Shown here piece by piece: positions 1 to 4,775 of a stretch of DNA of 5,121 nt. Position numbers and translations under genes: made by a program. The stretch lies in the NCBI GenBank assembly GCA_035946955.1, contig DASYYE010000205.1:1-5121 (forward strand), written 5' to 3'. Each line of letters starts with the position of its first letter. The first letter of the stretch is position 1. The DNA comes from DASYYE01 sp035946955. Its GTDB lineage: Bacteria; Actinomycetota; Actinomycetes; Streptosporangiales; Streptosporangiaceae. The notes under the pieces were generated by a model. The model saw nothing but the letters and a program-made list of their open reading frames with translations. It ran no database searches and was not told the DNA's origin.

Positions 1-1
1 G

Positions 2-376
2 CACACCCAGCCGGCTTTGGGGACCGGACTGGTGCACGGGGACGCCCACGCCGGAAACCTGCTCCACACAACCGGCAAGGTCGTACTAGCTGACTGGGAC
101 TCCGTCAGTTACGGCCCCCGCGAACTGGACCTGGTACCCACCAGCCTGTGGTACCGCTTCGCCCGGCCCAAGGCCGAATGGGAGGCATTCTGCGGCGCCT
201 ACGGCACCGACCCTGCCAACCTGCCCTCCCTGCCGCTCCTGCAGCAGCTAAGAGAACTCCACGCGCTCGCGGCCTACATCCGCAACGCCGATGACCCAGC
301 GTTCCAGGCTGAACTGGCTAAACGCATCGCCAGCCTCAGGACCGGCAACTTCAGCCAGTCTTGGCGGGCCCTGTGA
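2..376 (+). CDS. APH/choline-kinase-fold phosphotransferase, C-terminal part (5' end outside window)
   Basis: This is the last 124 residues of a protein-kinase-like small-molecule phosphotransferase (aminoglycoside phosphotransferase family). The catalytic loop is seen as HGDAHAGN at residues 12-19 of the visible part. It supplies the catalytic Asp (D14) and a metal-binding Asn (N19). It is followed by DWD at 31-33, the equivalent of the kinase DFG metal site. After this comes the usual mostly helical C-terminal lobe, beginning with a GPRELDL segment, which in this family follows the second metal site. The reading frame is open to the left edge, so the N-lobe and start lie outside. The family phosphorylates hydroxyls of aminoglycosides, choline, homoserine, sugars and other small molecules; the substrate cannot be told from this half. 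It ends with TGA, 71 bp from the end of the convergent methyltransferase gene. A resistance role should not be assumed from the family name. Confidence 0.88.
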   Translation, partial: HTQPALGTGLVHGDAHAGNLLHTTGKVVLADWDSVSYGPRELDLVPTSLWYRFARPKAEWEAFCGAYGTDPANLPSLPLLQQLRELHALAAYIRNADDPAFQAELAKRIASLRTGNFSQSWRAL

Positions 377-419
377 GTCCGCCACTCTGACACTGCCCGA
401 CCCCCGCACCGATCATCCA

Positions 420-469
420 CGGCCAGCCATCCAAACCCTTGAGGCTGCTATGAGCGAGCCTTCTGGCCG
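420..469. terminator. Inverted repeat at convergent gene ends, possible bidirectional terminator
   Basis: The arms CGGCCAG (420-426) and CTGGCCG (463-469) are perfect 7-bp complements. A second pair, AGGCT (442-446) and AGCCT (457-461), nests inside them. The structure sits between and across the ends of two convergent genes, where a shared terminator is expected. It has no T-tract and the internal loop is lopsided (15 nt on one side, 1 nt on the other), so the call is tentative. A weaker 6-bp repeat, TGGCGG/CCGCCA (362-367/379-384), spans the stop codon of the plus-strand gene. Confidence 0.3.
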
Positions 470-1263
470 ACACCCCCATAGATGCCAATCTTCGCTAGCT
501 GGCCGGAGCGGAGTGGTCTGACGTCGGGCCGCCACAGCGGAACCTGTACCAGGCCGGGGTCGACGAGGCCGAACCCGGCGAAGAACTCACTGACCTGCGT
601 GTGGCTGCGCAACACCAGCGGGGCGGTGGCTTGCTCATAGACTGCCGTGGCTTGGCCGACTGCGCTCTCTTCGTGGAAGTCAGCCGTGCCGTGCGACAGC
701 GCCAGGTAACTGCCGGGCTGCAGCGCGTCCCGGAGTGCGGCAACACTGCGGCCAGGCTCTTCCACGTCACTGATGAAGTGCAAAATCGCCACCAGCAGAA
801 GCGCCACCGGCTCATCGAAGTCGATCAGCTCCCGGACCTTCGGATGGGCCAAGATCAGCTCTGGATCCCTGAGATCGGCCAGCGCGATGCCAGTGTTCTC
901 ATCTCCGCTCAGTAAGGCGTTGGCATGCACATGCACGATCGGATCATTGTCCACGTACACGACCCGCACGCCCGGCGCCACCTGGCGGGCGACCTCATGG
1001 ACATTGCCTGCGGTCGGGATGCCGGTACCGATATCAATAATCTGCCGAATGCCTGCCTCACCGATGAGGTAACGCACCACACGCTGCAGGAAAGCCCGGT
1101 TCTCCCGGGCAATATCCCGAACATCCGGCACTGCCCGCAACACCGCCGCGGCAGCTTCCCGGTCCACTAAATAGTTGTCCCTGCCGCCAAGGTAGTAGTC
1201 ATACATTCGAGCCGGATGCGGCCTGCGCGTATCGATCTCTGAGGACGCGAACCCTGGCTCCAT
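448..1263 (-). CDS. SAV2177/DUF574-family SAM-dependent methyltransferase
   Basis: A 271-residue protein of the actinomycete SAM-dependent methyltransferase family known as SAV2177 or DUF574 (Methyltransf_19). The family signature near the N-terminus is visible as PHPARMYDYYLGGRDNY (about residues 15-31). The SAM-binding motif I follows as IIDIGTGIPTAGN (75-87), then an acidic ribose-binding strand end YVDNDP (103-108), and ALADLRDP (127-134) at the adenine-binding position. A hydrophobic strand LLLVAILHFI comes at 155-164 and the conserved PLWRP at 242-246. Length matches the family (about 260-290). The natural substrate of these proteins is unknown to me. I chose the ATG at 1263 because AAAGGGA lies 7 nt upstream and the family signature starts soon after. 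An in-frame ATG at 1338 would add 25 residues unlike the family. A 140-bp gap separates it from the NUDIX gene upstream, so it may have its own promoter. Confidence 0.9.
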   Translation of the reverse strand: MEPGFASSEIDTRRPHPARMYDYYLGGRDNYLVDREAAAAVLRAVPDVRDIARENRAFLQRVVRYLIGEAGIRQIIDIGTGIPTAGNVHEVARQVAPGVRVVYVDNDPIVHVHANALLSGDENTGIALADLRDPELILAHPKVRELIDFDEPVALLLVAILHFISDVEEPGRSVAALRDALQPGSYLALSHGTADFHEESAVGQATAVYEQATAPLVLRSHTQVSEFFAGFGLVDPGLVQVPLWRPDVRPLRSGQLAKIGIYGGVGQKARS

Positions 1264-1270
1264 CTCGACA

Positions 1271-1277
1271 TCCCTTT
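1271..1277 (-). promoter_or_regulatory. Ribosome binding site deciding the methyltransferase start
   Basis: On the minus strand this reads AAAGGGA, 7 nt before the ATG at 1263. No comparable site precedes the upstream in-frame ATGs at 1302 and 1338, so it supports the shorter 271-residue protein. Confidence 0.65.
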
Positions 1278-1403
1278 CGACACCCAAATATCCGCACCGC
1301 ATTCTCCCCCTCGGCCGCAGCACGACGGAAGAGAGCATTCACGAGCAGAGTCGAACAGTGTGTGCTGCCCGGCGGCTGATGCACCGACTGAACGGGCCAG
1401 GGC

Positions 1404-1952
1404 TCATCCAGGGCGTGGGACTGAGTGCAGCAGGCGGTGGTTGAGTTCCCACAGTGCGTTGCGGTTGGAGTCCCAGCGCAGCGCCGTCATTGCGTCGCCG
1501 AAGCCGAACCACCGGTAGCCGGTGTGCTCGCCGGAGAGGGTGAGATTGGGGTCGTCGCAGCGGACCCCGAAGGTGTACTCGGGGATGACCAGCACGTCTG
1601 GGCCCCACCGGAAGTCGCCAGTCACATTGACCACCGGGATCGTCGCCACCGAGTCCAAAGCGGCGAAGTCCGCGTCGCGCGGTATCCCGGCCTCTTCGGC
1701 TGCTTCCCGCCGGGCCGCATCCAGCGGAGTCTCCGCGCCTTCGCCGCCACCAGCGACTCCTTGCCAGTACTCTCCCTCGGCACGCCTGAAGAGCGCATAC
1801 TCTAGCCCGTCGGCCCCGCTGTCCCGGTACGGGAACACGAGAACCTGGAACGCTGCCCGCCCGGCGGACCCGACCGAGTTCCCGGCTGCCACGAGCAAAC
1901 CGTACGCCGCGCCGACCAGAGCAGTGAATTGGTAGCCTGACCGATGCCTCAT
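1404..1952 (-). CDS. NUDIX hydrolase (dATP/dihydroneopterin-triphosphate pyrophosphohydrolase-like)
   Basis: A 182-residue NUDIX protein. The complete NUDIX box, G-x5-E-x7-R-E-x2-E-E-x-G-I, is present at residues 68-90 with the metal-binding REAAEE core (82-87). The domain starts near residue 32 with the strand AAFQVLVFPYR. A YWQGVAGG segment leads into the box, and WDSNRNALWEL (160-170) closes the domain. This pattern is close to the dATP pyrophosphohydrolase/NudB subgroup, which removes pyrophosphate from nucleoside or pterin triphosphates; the true substrate is not determinable. The first 30 residues are not part of the fold. The ATG at 1952 has no clear Shine-Dalgarno site, and the third-base pattern becomes typical only after about residue 10. 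The real start could be internal (GTG at residue 21), or a frameshift could have removed the true N-terminus. It follows the P-loop gene by 78 bp on the same strand and may be co-transcribed. Confidence 0.85.
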   Translation of the reverse strand: MRHRSGYQFTALVGAAYGLLVAAGNSVGSAGRAAFQVLVFPYRDSGADGLEYALFRRAEGEYWQGVAGGGEGAETPLDAARREAAEEAGIPRDADFAALDSVATIPVVNVTGDFRWGPDVLVIPEYTFGVRCDDPNLTLSGEHTGYRWFGFGDAMTALRWDSNRNALWELNHRLLHSVPRPG

Positions 1953-2030
1953 AGGTGTGGACCGGGGGCTCGTCCCCCAGGGGAGTGAGGCGTTCCACCT
2001 GAGGCTGGACCGTCCGGTTATTGGTCCTGG

Positions 2031-2543
2031 TCAGGTCGGCCTGGATTGAAGCCAGTGCCGGGCCTGTGCGGGCCGGGTGAAGCGGATGACTTGCGTGTCG
2101 GCCAGGTCGGGCCGTGCCATGAGCGCCAGTCCCTCGCGGTGCCGGTCGCCGTGGGAGTTCCATGCCCACCGGACCGGATGGCCGTGGTCACGCCAGGCCG
2201 CCAGGCCCTGCGGCTGGTGAGCGCCCGCCGGCTTCCGGGCCAGTTCGATGCGCAGCGTCCGCCGTAGTACCCGCCACAGCACCAACGGCTTGGGATAGTC
2301 GAGAAAGATGACGGTATCGGCGGCAGGATAGACGAGTTCGTCAGCGTAGTACGGAGCTGCGTCCAGCACCCAGCGCGGCCGGGCGGCCATCTCCGAGACG
2401 GCTGCAAGGTAGCCCGCTGAGCCGAGCACGCCCAGTGCGTCTCGCTCGACCAGTGGCAGGCCGGTCTGGCTGGCGAGCCGCCGTGCCAGGGTGGACTTGC
2501 CGCTGCCGGCGCAGCCGATGACCACAACTCGCTGCACGGCCAC
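2031..2543 (-). CDS. FlaR/adenylate-kinase-like P-loop NTPase
   Basis: A 170-residue P-loop protein of the adenylate-kinase-like group often annotated as DNA topology modulation protein FlaR or AAA family ATPase. Walker A is GCAGSGKST at 10-18. It is followed by an acidic ERDAL (33-37), in the position where small kinases bind the acceptor nucleotide or metal. A strand WVLDAAP (58-64) and the hydrophobic VIFLDYPKPLVLWRVLRR (78-95) are typical of this group, the latter leading into the arginine-rich lid. Length fits (about 165-190). The family is likely to be nucleotide or small-molecule kinases; the FlaR name does not imply a proven role in supercoiling. The start is the GTG at 2543; a GAGG lies about 10 nt upstream, and a second in-frame GTG is two codons later. 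It lies 86 bp after the putative immunity gene on the same strand. Confidence 0.85.
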   Translation of the reverse strand: MAVQRVVVIGCAGSGKSTLARRLASQTGLPLVERDALGVLGSAGYLAAVSEMAARPRWVLDAAPYYADELVYPAADTVIFLDYPKPLVLWRVLRRTLRIELARKPAGAHQPQGLAAWRDHGHPVRWAWNSHGDRHREGLALMARPDLADTQVIRFTRPAQARHWLQSRPT

Positions 2544-2582
2544 AAGTGTGCCGCCTCATGGCGCGCTCCGCCTCTGCCCGTT

Positions 2583-2607
2583 CCCTCGGGCCAGGGTGGC
2601 CGGGGAG
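2583..2607. terminator. Short GC-rich hairpin between immunity-like and P-loop genes
   Basis: GGCCA (2589-2593) and TGGCC (2597-2601) form a 5-bp stem with a 3-nt GGG loop, flanked by C-rich and G-rich runs that could extend pairing imperfectly. It lies 29 nt after the stop of the immunity-like gene and before the P-loop gene. There is no T-tract. It could attenuate read-through, but short palindromes are common in such GC-rich DNA. Confidence 0.22.
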
Positions 2608-2629
2608 ATGGAGGCGGCCATGTGCGGCG

Positions 2630-2980
2630 TCACGGGTGCTGCGCGATGAAGCCTTGCAGGTCGTAGGACAGCAGGCTGGGCCAGCCGGCTGCTTTCACGG
2701 CGTCGAACACGCGCTGCGCCACGGCGAGTTGGCGGCTGTCGTCTCTGGCGGAGTCTTCCACGCTGACCCAGTACCGGTACCGCGACGCGGGGAAGTCCGT
2801 GTCGTCTTCGAAGGGGTGGCTGTCGTGGAAAAAGACCTTCGTCGCGCCGACCGCCAGCGCCGGCACTGGTTCAGGGTCCAGGCTCGGCTGAAACGCCCCG
2901 CCCAGTGCGCCGGCGATCACGTCCCGGACCGTGGCAGGCGGTTCGCTGGTGTCGATGAAGATGTCATGCTCGCTGCTCAT
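2630..2980 (-). CDS. Small acidic protein, candidate cognate immunity protein
   Basis: A 116-residue soluble protein with no signal peptide or membrane segment. I do not recognise a named family. By count it has about 18 Asp/Glu against 8 Lys/Arg, with acidic patches FEDDTD (57-62) and EDSARDD (75-81). The C-terminal half has a compact pattern: RYRYWVSVED (67-76), a helix QLAVAQRVFDAVKAAGW (84-100), then SLLSYDLQGFI (102-112). It starts at the ATG at 2980, inside the end of the nuclease gene (17-bp overlap), with GGAGAGG 10 nt upstream. Position, size, acidity and coupling are those expected of an immunity protein that neutralises the upstream nuclease. This is inferred from context, not from recognised homology. 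The open frame continues upstream to 3205, but that part is only the nuclease gene read out of frame. Confidence 0.8.
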   Translation of the reverse strand: MSSEHDIFIDTSEPPATVRDVIAGALGGAFQPSLDPEPVPALAVGATKVFFHDSHPFEDDTDFPASRYRYWVSVEDSARDDSRQLAVAQRVFDAVKAAGWPSLLSYDLQGFIAQHP

Positions 2981-3698
2981 CGCGGTGCGTCCTCTCCTGA
3001 CCCCTGGCCCTGTCGATGACGTAGCCGTCACCGAGCACAAGAATGGTCTCGTATCGTTCGCCGCCCCAGGGGCTGCCCAGGAACCGGCGGATACCCCGGT
3101 CGGCGTCGGCTTCCGCCAAGCCGCTGCCCCGCGCGTCAACCACCACGTTGGGCGCCTGAGCCTTGGCGGCCAGCAGCCTGCTGTTGACCGTGGCGTCGGT
3201 GGCACCGGGCCGCAGGCTCTTGAACTCGGTCACCCGGCCATCCAACAGCGCGTCAGGCTGCCGCCGCCGCAGACTGTGGTCTTCCGGTAAGGCAGTCACC
3301 GCGGCACCGCGCATGGCCAGCGCCTCGGCGATCACCCGCTCACCCGGTGGGAAGGAACGGTCACGCTCATCAAGCACGCCGTCACCGTGACGCTCGACCG
3401 CACGAGCCGCGAGCGCATCCGCCCACTCGGGGCGGTGTACCGCCGCAACCTCAGCCCTGCGCTCGGCCGCGGTCAGCTCTGGCGTGGTCCGGTCAACGCC
3501 GGGCTGTCCCGATGCGGCATCTACGGCTTTGCGGTGAGAGTAGCCCGGTGAGGATGGATGGTTGGGTGCCAAAGCATCTAGCCGTGCCCGCAAGTCGCCC
3601 GCCACCGTCCTGCCTTGCTCCACGGGGTCACCACGGTCAGGGCCATCCCAGGACCGCACCGCACCTCCAGCCAGGTTGTCCAAGTGCTCTGCGAGCAT
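2964..3698 (-). CDS. Polymorphic-toxin-type nuclease, CdiA C-terminal tRNase-like
   Basis: A 244-residue protein whose C-terminal part (about 118-230) resembles the CdiA C-terminal tRNA nuclease domain, a PD-(D/E)XK-fold toxin. Visible elements in order are: GERVIAEALAMRG (119-131) with helix acid E120 or E125; ALPED (136-140); PDALLDGRVTEFKSL (148-162) giving the core D149...E158-x-K160; AKAQAPNVVVDARGSG (178-193); and the end strand TILVLGDGYVID (218-229). Residues 35-53 hold an RLDAL...HPSSPGY segment, which I recall from actinobacterial toxin linkers. Such domains cleave tRNA in target cells and are normally the tail of long secreted proteins. Here there is no signal peptide, membrane segment or trafficking domain. 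A stop codon two codons before the ATG blocks extension. The ATG at 3698 has no clear ribosome binding site; GTG at codon 14 follows GGAGG at a short 4-nt spacing and is an alternative start. Confidence 0.8.
   Translation of the reverse strand: MLAEHLDNLAGGAVRSWDGPDRGDPVEQGRTVAGDLRARLDALAPNHPSSPGYSHRKAVDAASGQPGVDRTTPELTAAERRAEVAAVHRPEWADALAARAVERHGDGVLDERDRSFPPGERVIAEALAMRGAAVTALPEDHSLRRRQPDALLDGRVTEFKSLRPGATDATVNSRLLAAKAQAPNVVVDARGSGLAEADADRGIRRFLGSPWGGERYETILVLGDGYVIDRARGQERTHRDEQRA
2991..2997 (-). promoter_or_regulatory. Ribosome binding site of the immunity-like gene, inside the nuclease gene
   Basis: Reads GGAGAGG on the minus strand, 10 nt before the ATG at 2980. It lies within the last codons of the nuclease gene. 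This suggests translational coupling and supports the start chosen for the 116-residue protein. Confidence 0.6.
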
Positions 3699-3828
3699 GA
3701 TCGGTCACTGGCGACGGGCACGGTCCCGAGGCCATCCGAGGCAGACTGCCATTGTCCCCGTTTGAGTCCCCCCGCGTCGCCTGTCAGTCAGCATCACCGG
3801 CCACGCTGGCCGCCTGGCTGACCTTGCC

Positions 3829-3852
3829 TGCCACAGACCAGGCCACAGACCA
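3829..3852. repeat. 12-bp near-perfect tandem duplication
   Basis: The unit GCCACAGACCA recurs at a 12-bp period; CCACAGACCA is identical at 3831-3840 and 3843-3852. There are only two copies, in noncoding DNA. It is most likely a small slippage duplication; a paired regulator site is possible but unsupported. Confidence 0.55.
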
Positions 3853-3876
3853 CGGCCACCTGGTGACTAGACGAGG

Positions 3877-3891
3877 GCTGGCTGGGCCAGC
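3877..3891 (-). terminator. Hairpin just after the class I methyltransferase gene
   Basis: GCTGGC (3877-3882) and GCCAGC (3886-3891) form a perfect 6-bp stem with a 3-nt loop, 13 nt beyond the methyltransferase stop codon in its direction of transcription. There is no following T-run, which is common for actinomycete terminators. Position favours termination, but the stem is short. Confidence 0.35.
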
Positions 3892-3904
3892 AAGGTGCAA
3901 GTCT

Positions 3905-4624
3905 TCACTGTGGTGGTTTCCTGGCCACGAACACGTACTCGCGGCTGTCACTGGTGAACGGCTCCCCAGCGAACCCGCCGTGCAGCGCTTCCACCTCCAG
4001 CCCTGCGACGTCGATGAGGCCGAGCCATTCGTTCTTGGTAGCCCACCACAGGCTGGAGGTGGCGCCGTCGCCGCGGACGAGGTCGATGCGGTTGTCCCCG
4101 ACCGCGTAATGGACCGTGACCGGGACAGGCGCGTCCGCGTCGGGGCGGCCGTCGAGGGCGGCGGCGACGTGGTGGTCGAATGCGAAGGCGTTCCAGGCGA
4201 ACCGGCCGCCCGGTGCCAGGTGGGCGGCGACGCGCTGGAAGACGGTGCGCCGGCCGGCCCAGGTGGGCAGGTGCAGCAGCGCCCGGAACGGGCAGTACAC
4301 CAGCGCCAGCCCACCCGGCGCGGTGAACGCGCGCATGTCCTGCAGCCGCAGATCCAGCACCACACCCGCCTTGGCGGCGTTGGCGCGGGCCTGGGCCAGC
4401 ATCGCCGGAGACGCGTCCACGCCGATGACCGGCTGCCCGGTCGCCTGGGCGACCGGGATAGCCACCCGCCCATTGCCCACCGCCAGCTCCAGCACCGGCC
4501 CGCACCCGGCAGCCTCGATGGCGAGGCTGCCGTAGAACGGAATGTCAGCCGTCATGCGCGCCGACCACTGCTCATAGCCGTCCGCGAACGCCTCATCCCA
4601 GGTGCTGGGCAGCTCACTGCTCAC
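3905..4624 (-). CDS. Class I SAM-dependent methyltransferase
   Basis: A 239-residue Rossmann-fold methyltransferase. Motif I is VLELAVGNGRVAIPVA (44-59). The ribose-binding acid is in GVDASPAML (68-76), and QDMRAF (95-100) supplies the adenine-side Asp. LALVYCPFRALLHLP (106-120) is the motif equivalent to strand 4 and the following loop. LAPGGRFAWNAFAFD (136-150) is the post-motif typical of the Methyltransf_25/11 group. The C-terminal half forms a substrate-side barrel with no motif I can assign, so the methyl acceptor is unknown. The start is a GTG at 4624 preceded by GGAGGAAGG with a 10-nt gap. The gene is divergent from the right-hand kinase across 151 bp. It may be first in the minus-strand block, but the 206-bp gap and hairpin after it suggest it is transcribed alone. 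Confidence 0.9.
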   Translation of the reverse strand: MSSELPSTWDEAFADGYEQWSARMTADIPFYGSLAIEAAGCGPVLELAVGNGRVAIPVAQATGQPVIGVDASPAMLAQARANAAKAGVVLDLRLQDMRAFTAPGGLALVYCPFRALLHLPTWAGRRTVFQRVAAHLAPGGRFAWNAFAFDHHVAAALDGRPDADAPVPVTVHYAVGDNRIDLVRGDGATSSLWWATKNEWLGLIDVAGLEVEALHGGFAGEPFTSDSREYVFVARKPPQ

Positions 4625-4634
4625 CGGTCACCCG

Positions 4635-4643
4635 CCTTCCTCC
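4635..4643 (-). promoter_or_regulatory. Strong ribosome binding site for the class I methyltransferase
   Basis: Reads GGAGGAAGG on the minus strand, ending 10 nt before the GTG at 4624. It supports that GTG over the later in-frame ATG at residue 24. Confidence 0.65.
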
Positions 4644-4652
4644 GCGCCGACA

Positions 4653-4678
4653 TGCCAGGTGTGTGAGACACCATGGCA
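4653..4678. promoter_or_regulatory. Inverted repeat in the leader of the class I methyltransferase
   Basis: TGCCAGGTGT (4653-4662) and ACACCATGGCA (4668-4678) pair over 10 bp with one bulged base (A4673) and a 5-nt loop. It begins 28 nt upstream of the methyltransferase start and just beyond its ribosome binding site. It could be an operator for a dimeric repressor or an RNA hairpin in the leader. Confidence 0.45.
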
Positions 4679-4757
4679 GCCGGCGCCACCGCGGGGGTAA
4701 TGGTTTTCCGTCTCCCCGCCCCGACCGCGCCCGGACAGCAGAACCACCGCGGTCCTC

Positions 4758-4772
4758 ACCGTTACGGTTACC
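4758..4772. promoter_or_regulatory. Overlapping odd palindromes and possible leaderless -10 site at the kinase start
   Basis: ACCGT-T-ACGGT (4758-4768) is a perfect 5+1+5 inverted repeat, and GGT-T-ACC (4766-4772) overlaps it. Within this, TACGGT (counted from T4763) fits the actinomycete TANNNT -10 pattern. It ends 7 nt before the GTG at 4776, where a leaderless transcript would begin. No Shine-Dalgarno site is visible before that GTG and no good -35 element was found. Confidence 0.35.
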
Positions 4773-4775
4773 CGG

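Larger units (their letters stand above)
3699..3904. other. 206-bp gap upstream of the nuclease gene; likely promoter region, no gene seen
   Basis: The gap separates the class I methyltransferase end from the nuclease start, both on the minus strand, and must hold any promoter for the toxin pair. No convincing -35/-10 pair was found. On the minus strand a short open segment ends in TGA at 3784-3786 with the reading VAGKVSQAASVAGDAD. It has coding-like third bases but no start of its own outside the methyltransferase gene. It may be chance, or a remnant of the missing toxin N-terminal region. Confidence 0.45.

Noticed and set aside
1264..1338. Longer N-terminus for the SAV2177-type methyltransferase from an ATG at 1338
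   Set aside because: The added 25 residues do not resemble the family, and the good ribosome binding site serves the ATG at 1263.
1367..1397. GCCCG/CGGGC inverted repeat after the NUDIX gene
   Set aside because: Only 5-bp arms around a 21-nt loop; expected by chance in DNA of this composition.
1278..1403. Promoter for the SAV2177-type methyltransferase (GATATT or GAGAAT as -10)
   Set aside because: No hexamer resembling -35 lies at a suitable spacing, so neither can be supported.
1339..2169. Long minus-strand open frame of 276 codons
   Set aside because: It overlaps the P-loop and NUDIX genes in another frame and its product is Arg/Gly/Pro-rich with no motif. Only its 1930-1998 stretch is considered, as a possible frameshift segment.
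2546..3019. 157-codon plus-strand open frame
   Set aside because: It is antisense to the immunity-like gene, has no ribosome binding site, and its product lacks motifs.
2981..3205. Upstream extension of the immunity-like protein
   Set aside because: It lies wholly inside the nuclease gene out of frame; the ATG at 2980 has its own ribosome binding site.
3752..4666. 304-codon plus-strand open frame
   Set aside because: It is antisense to the class I methyltransferase, which has clear motifs; the plus-strand product has none and is the usual high-GC shadow.
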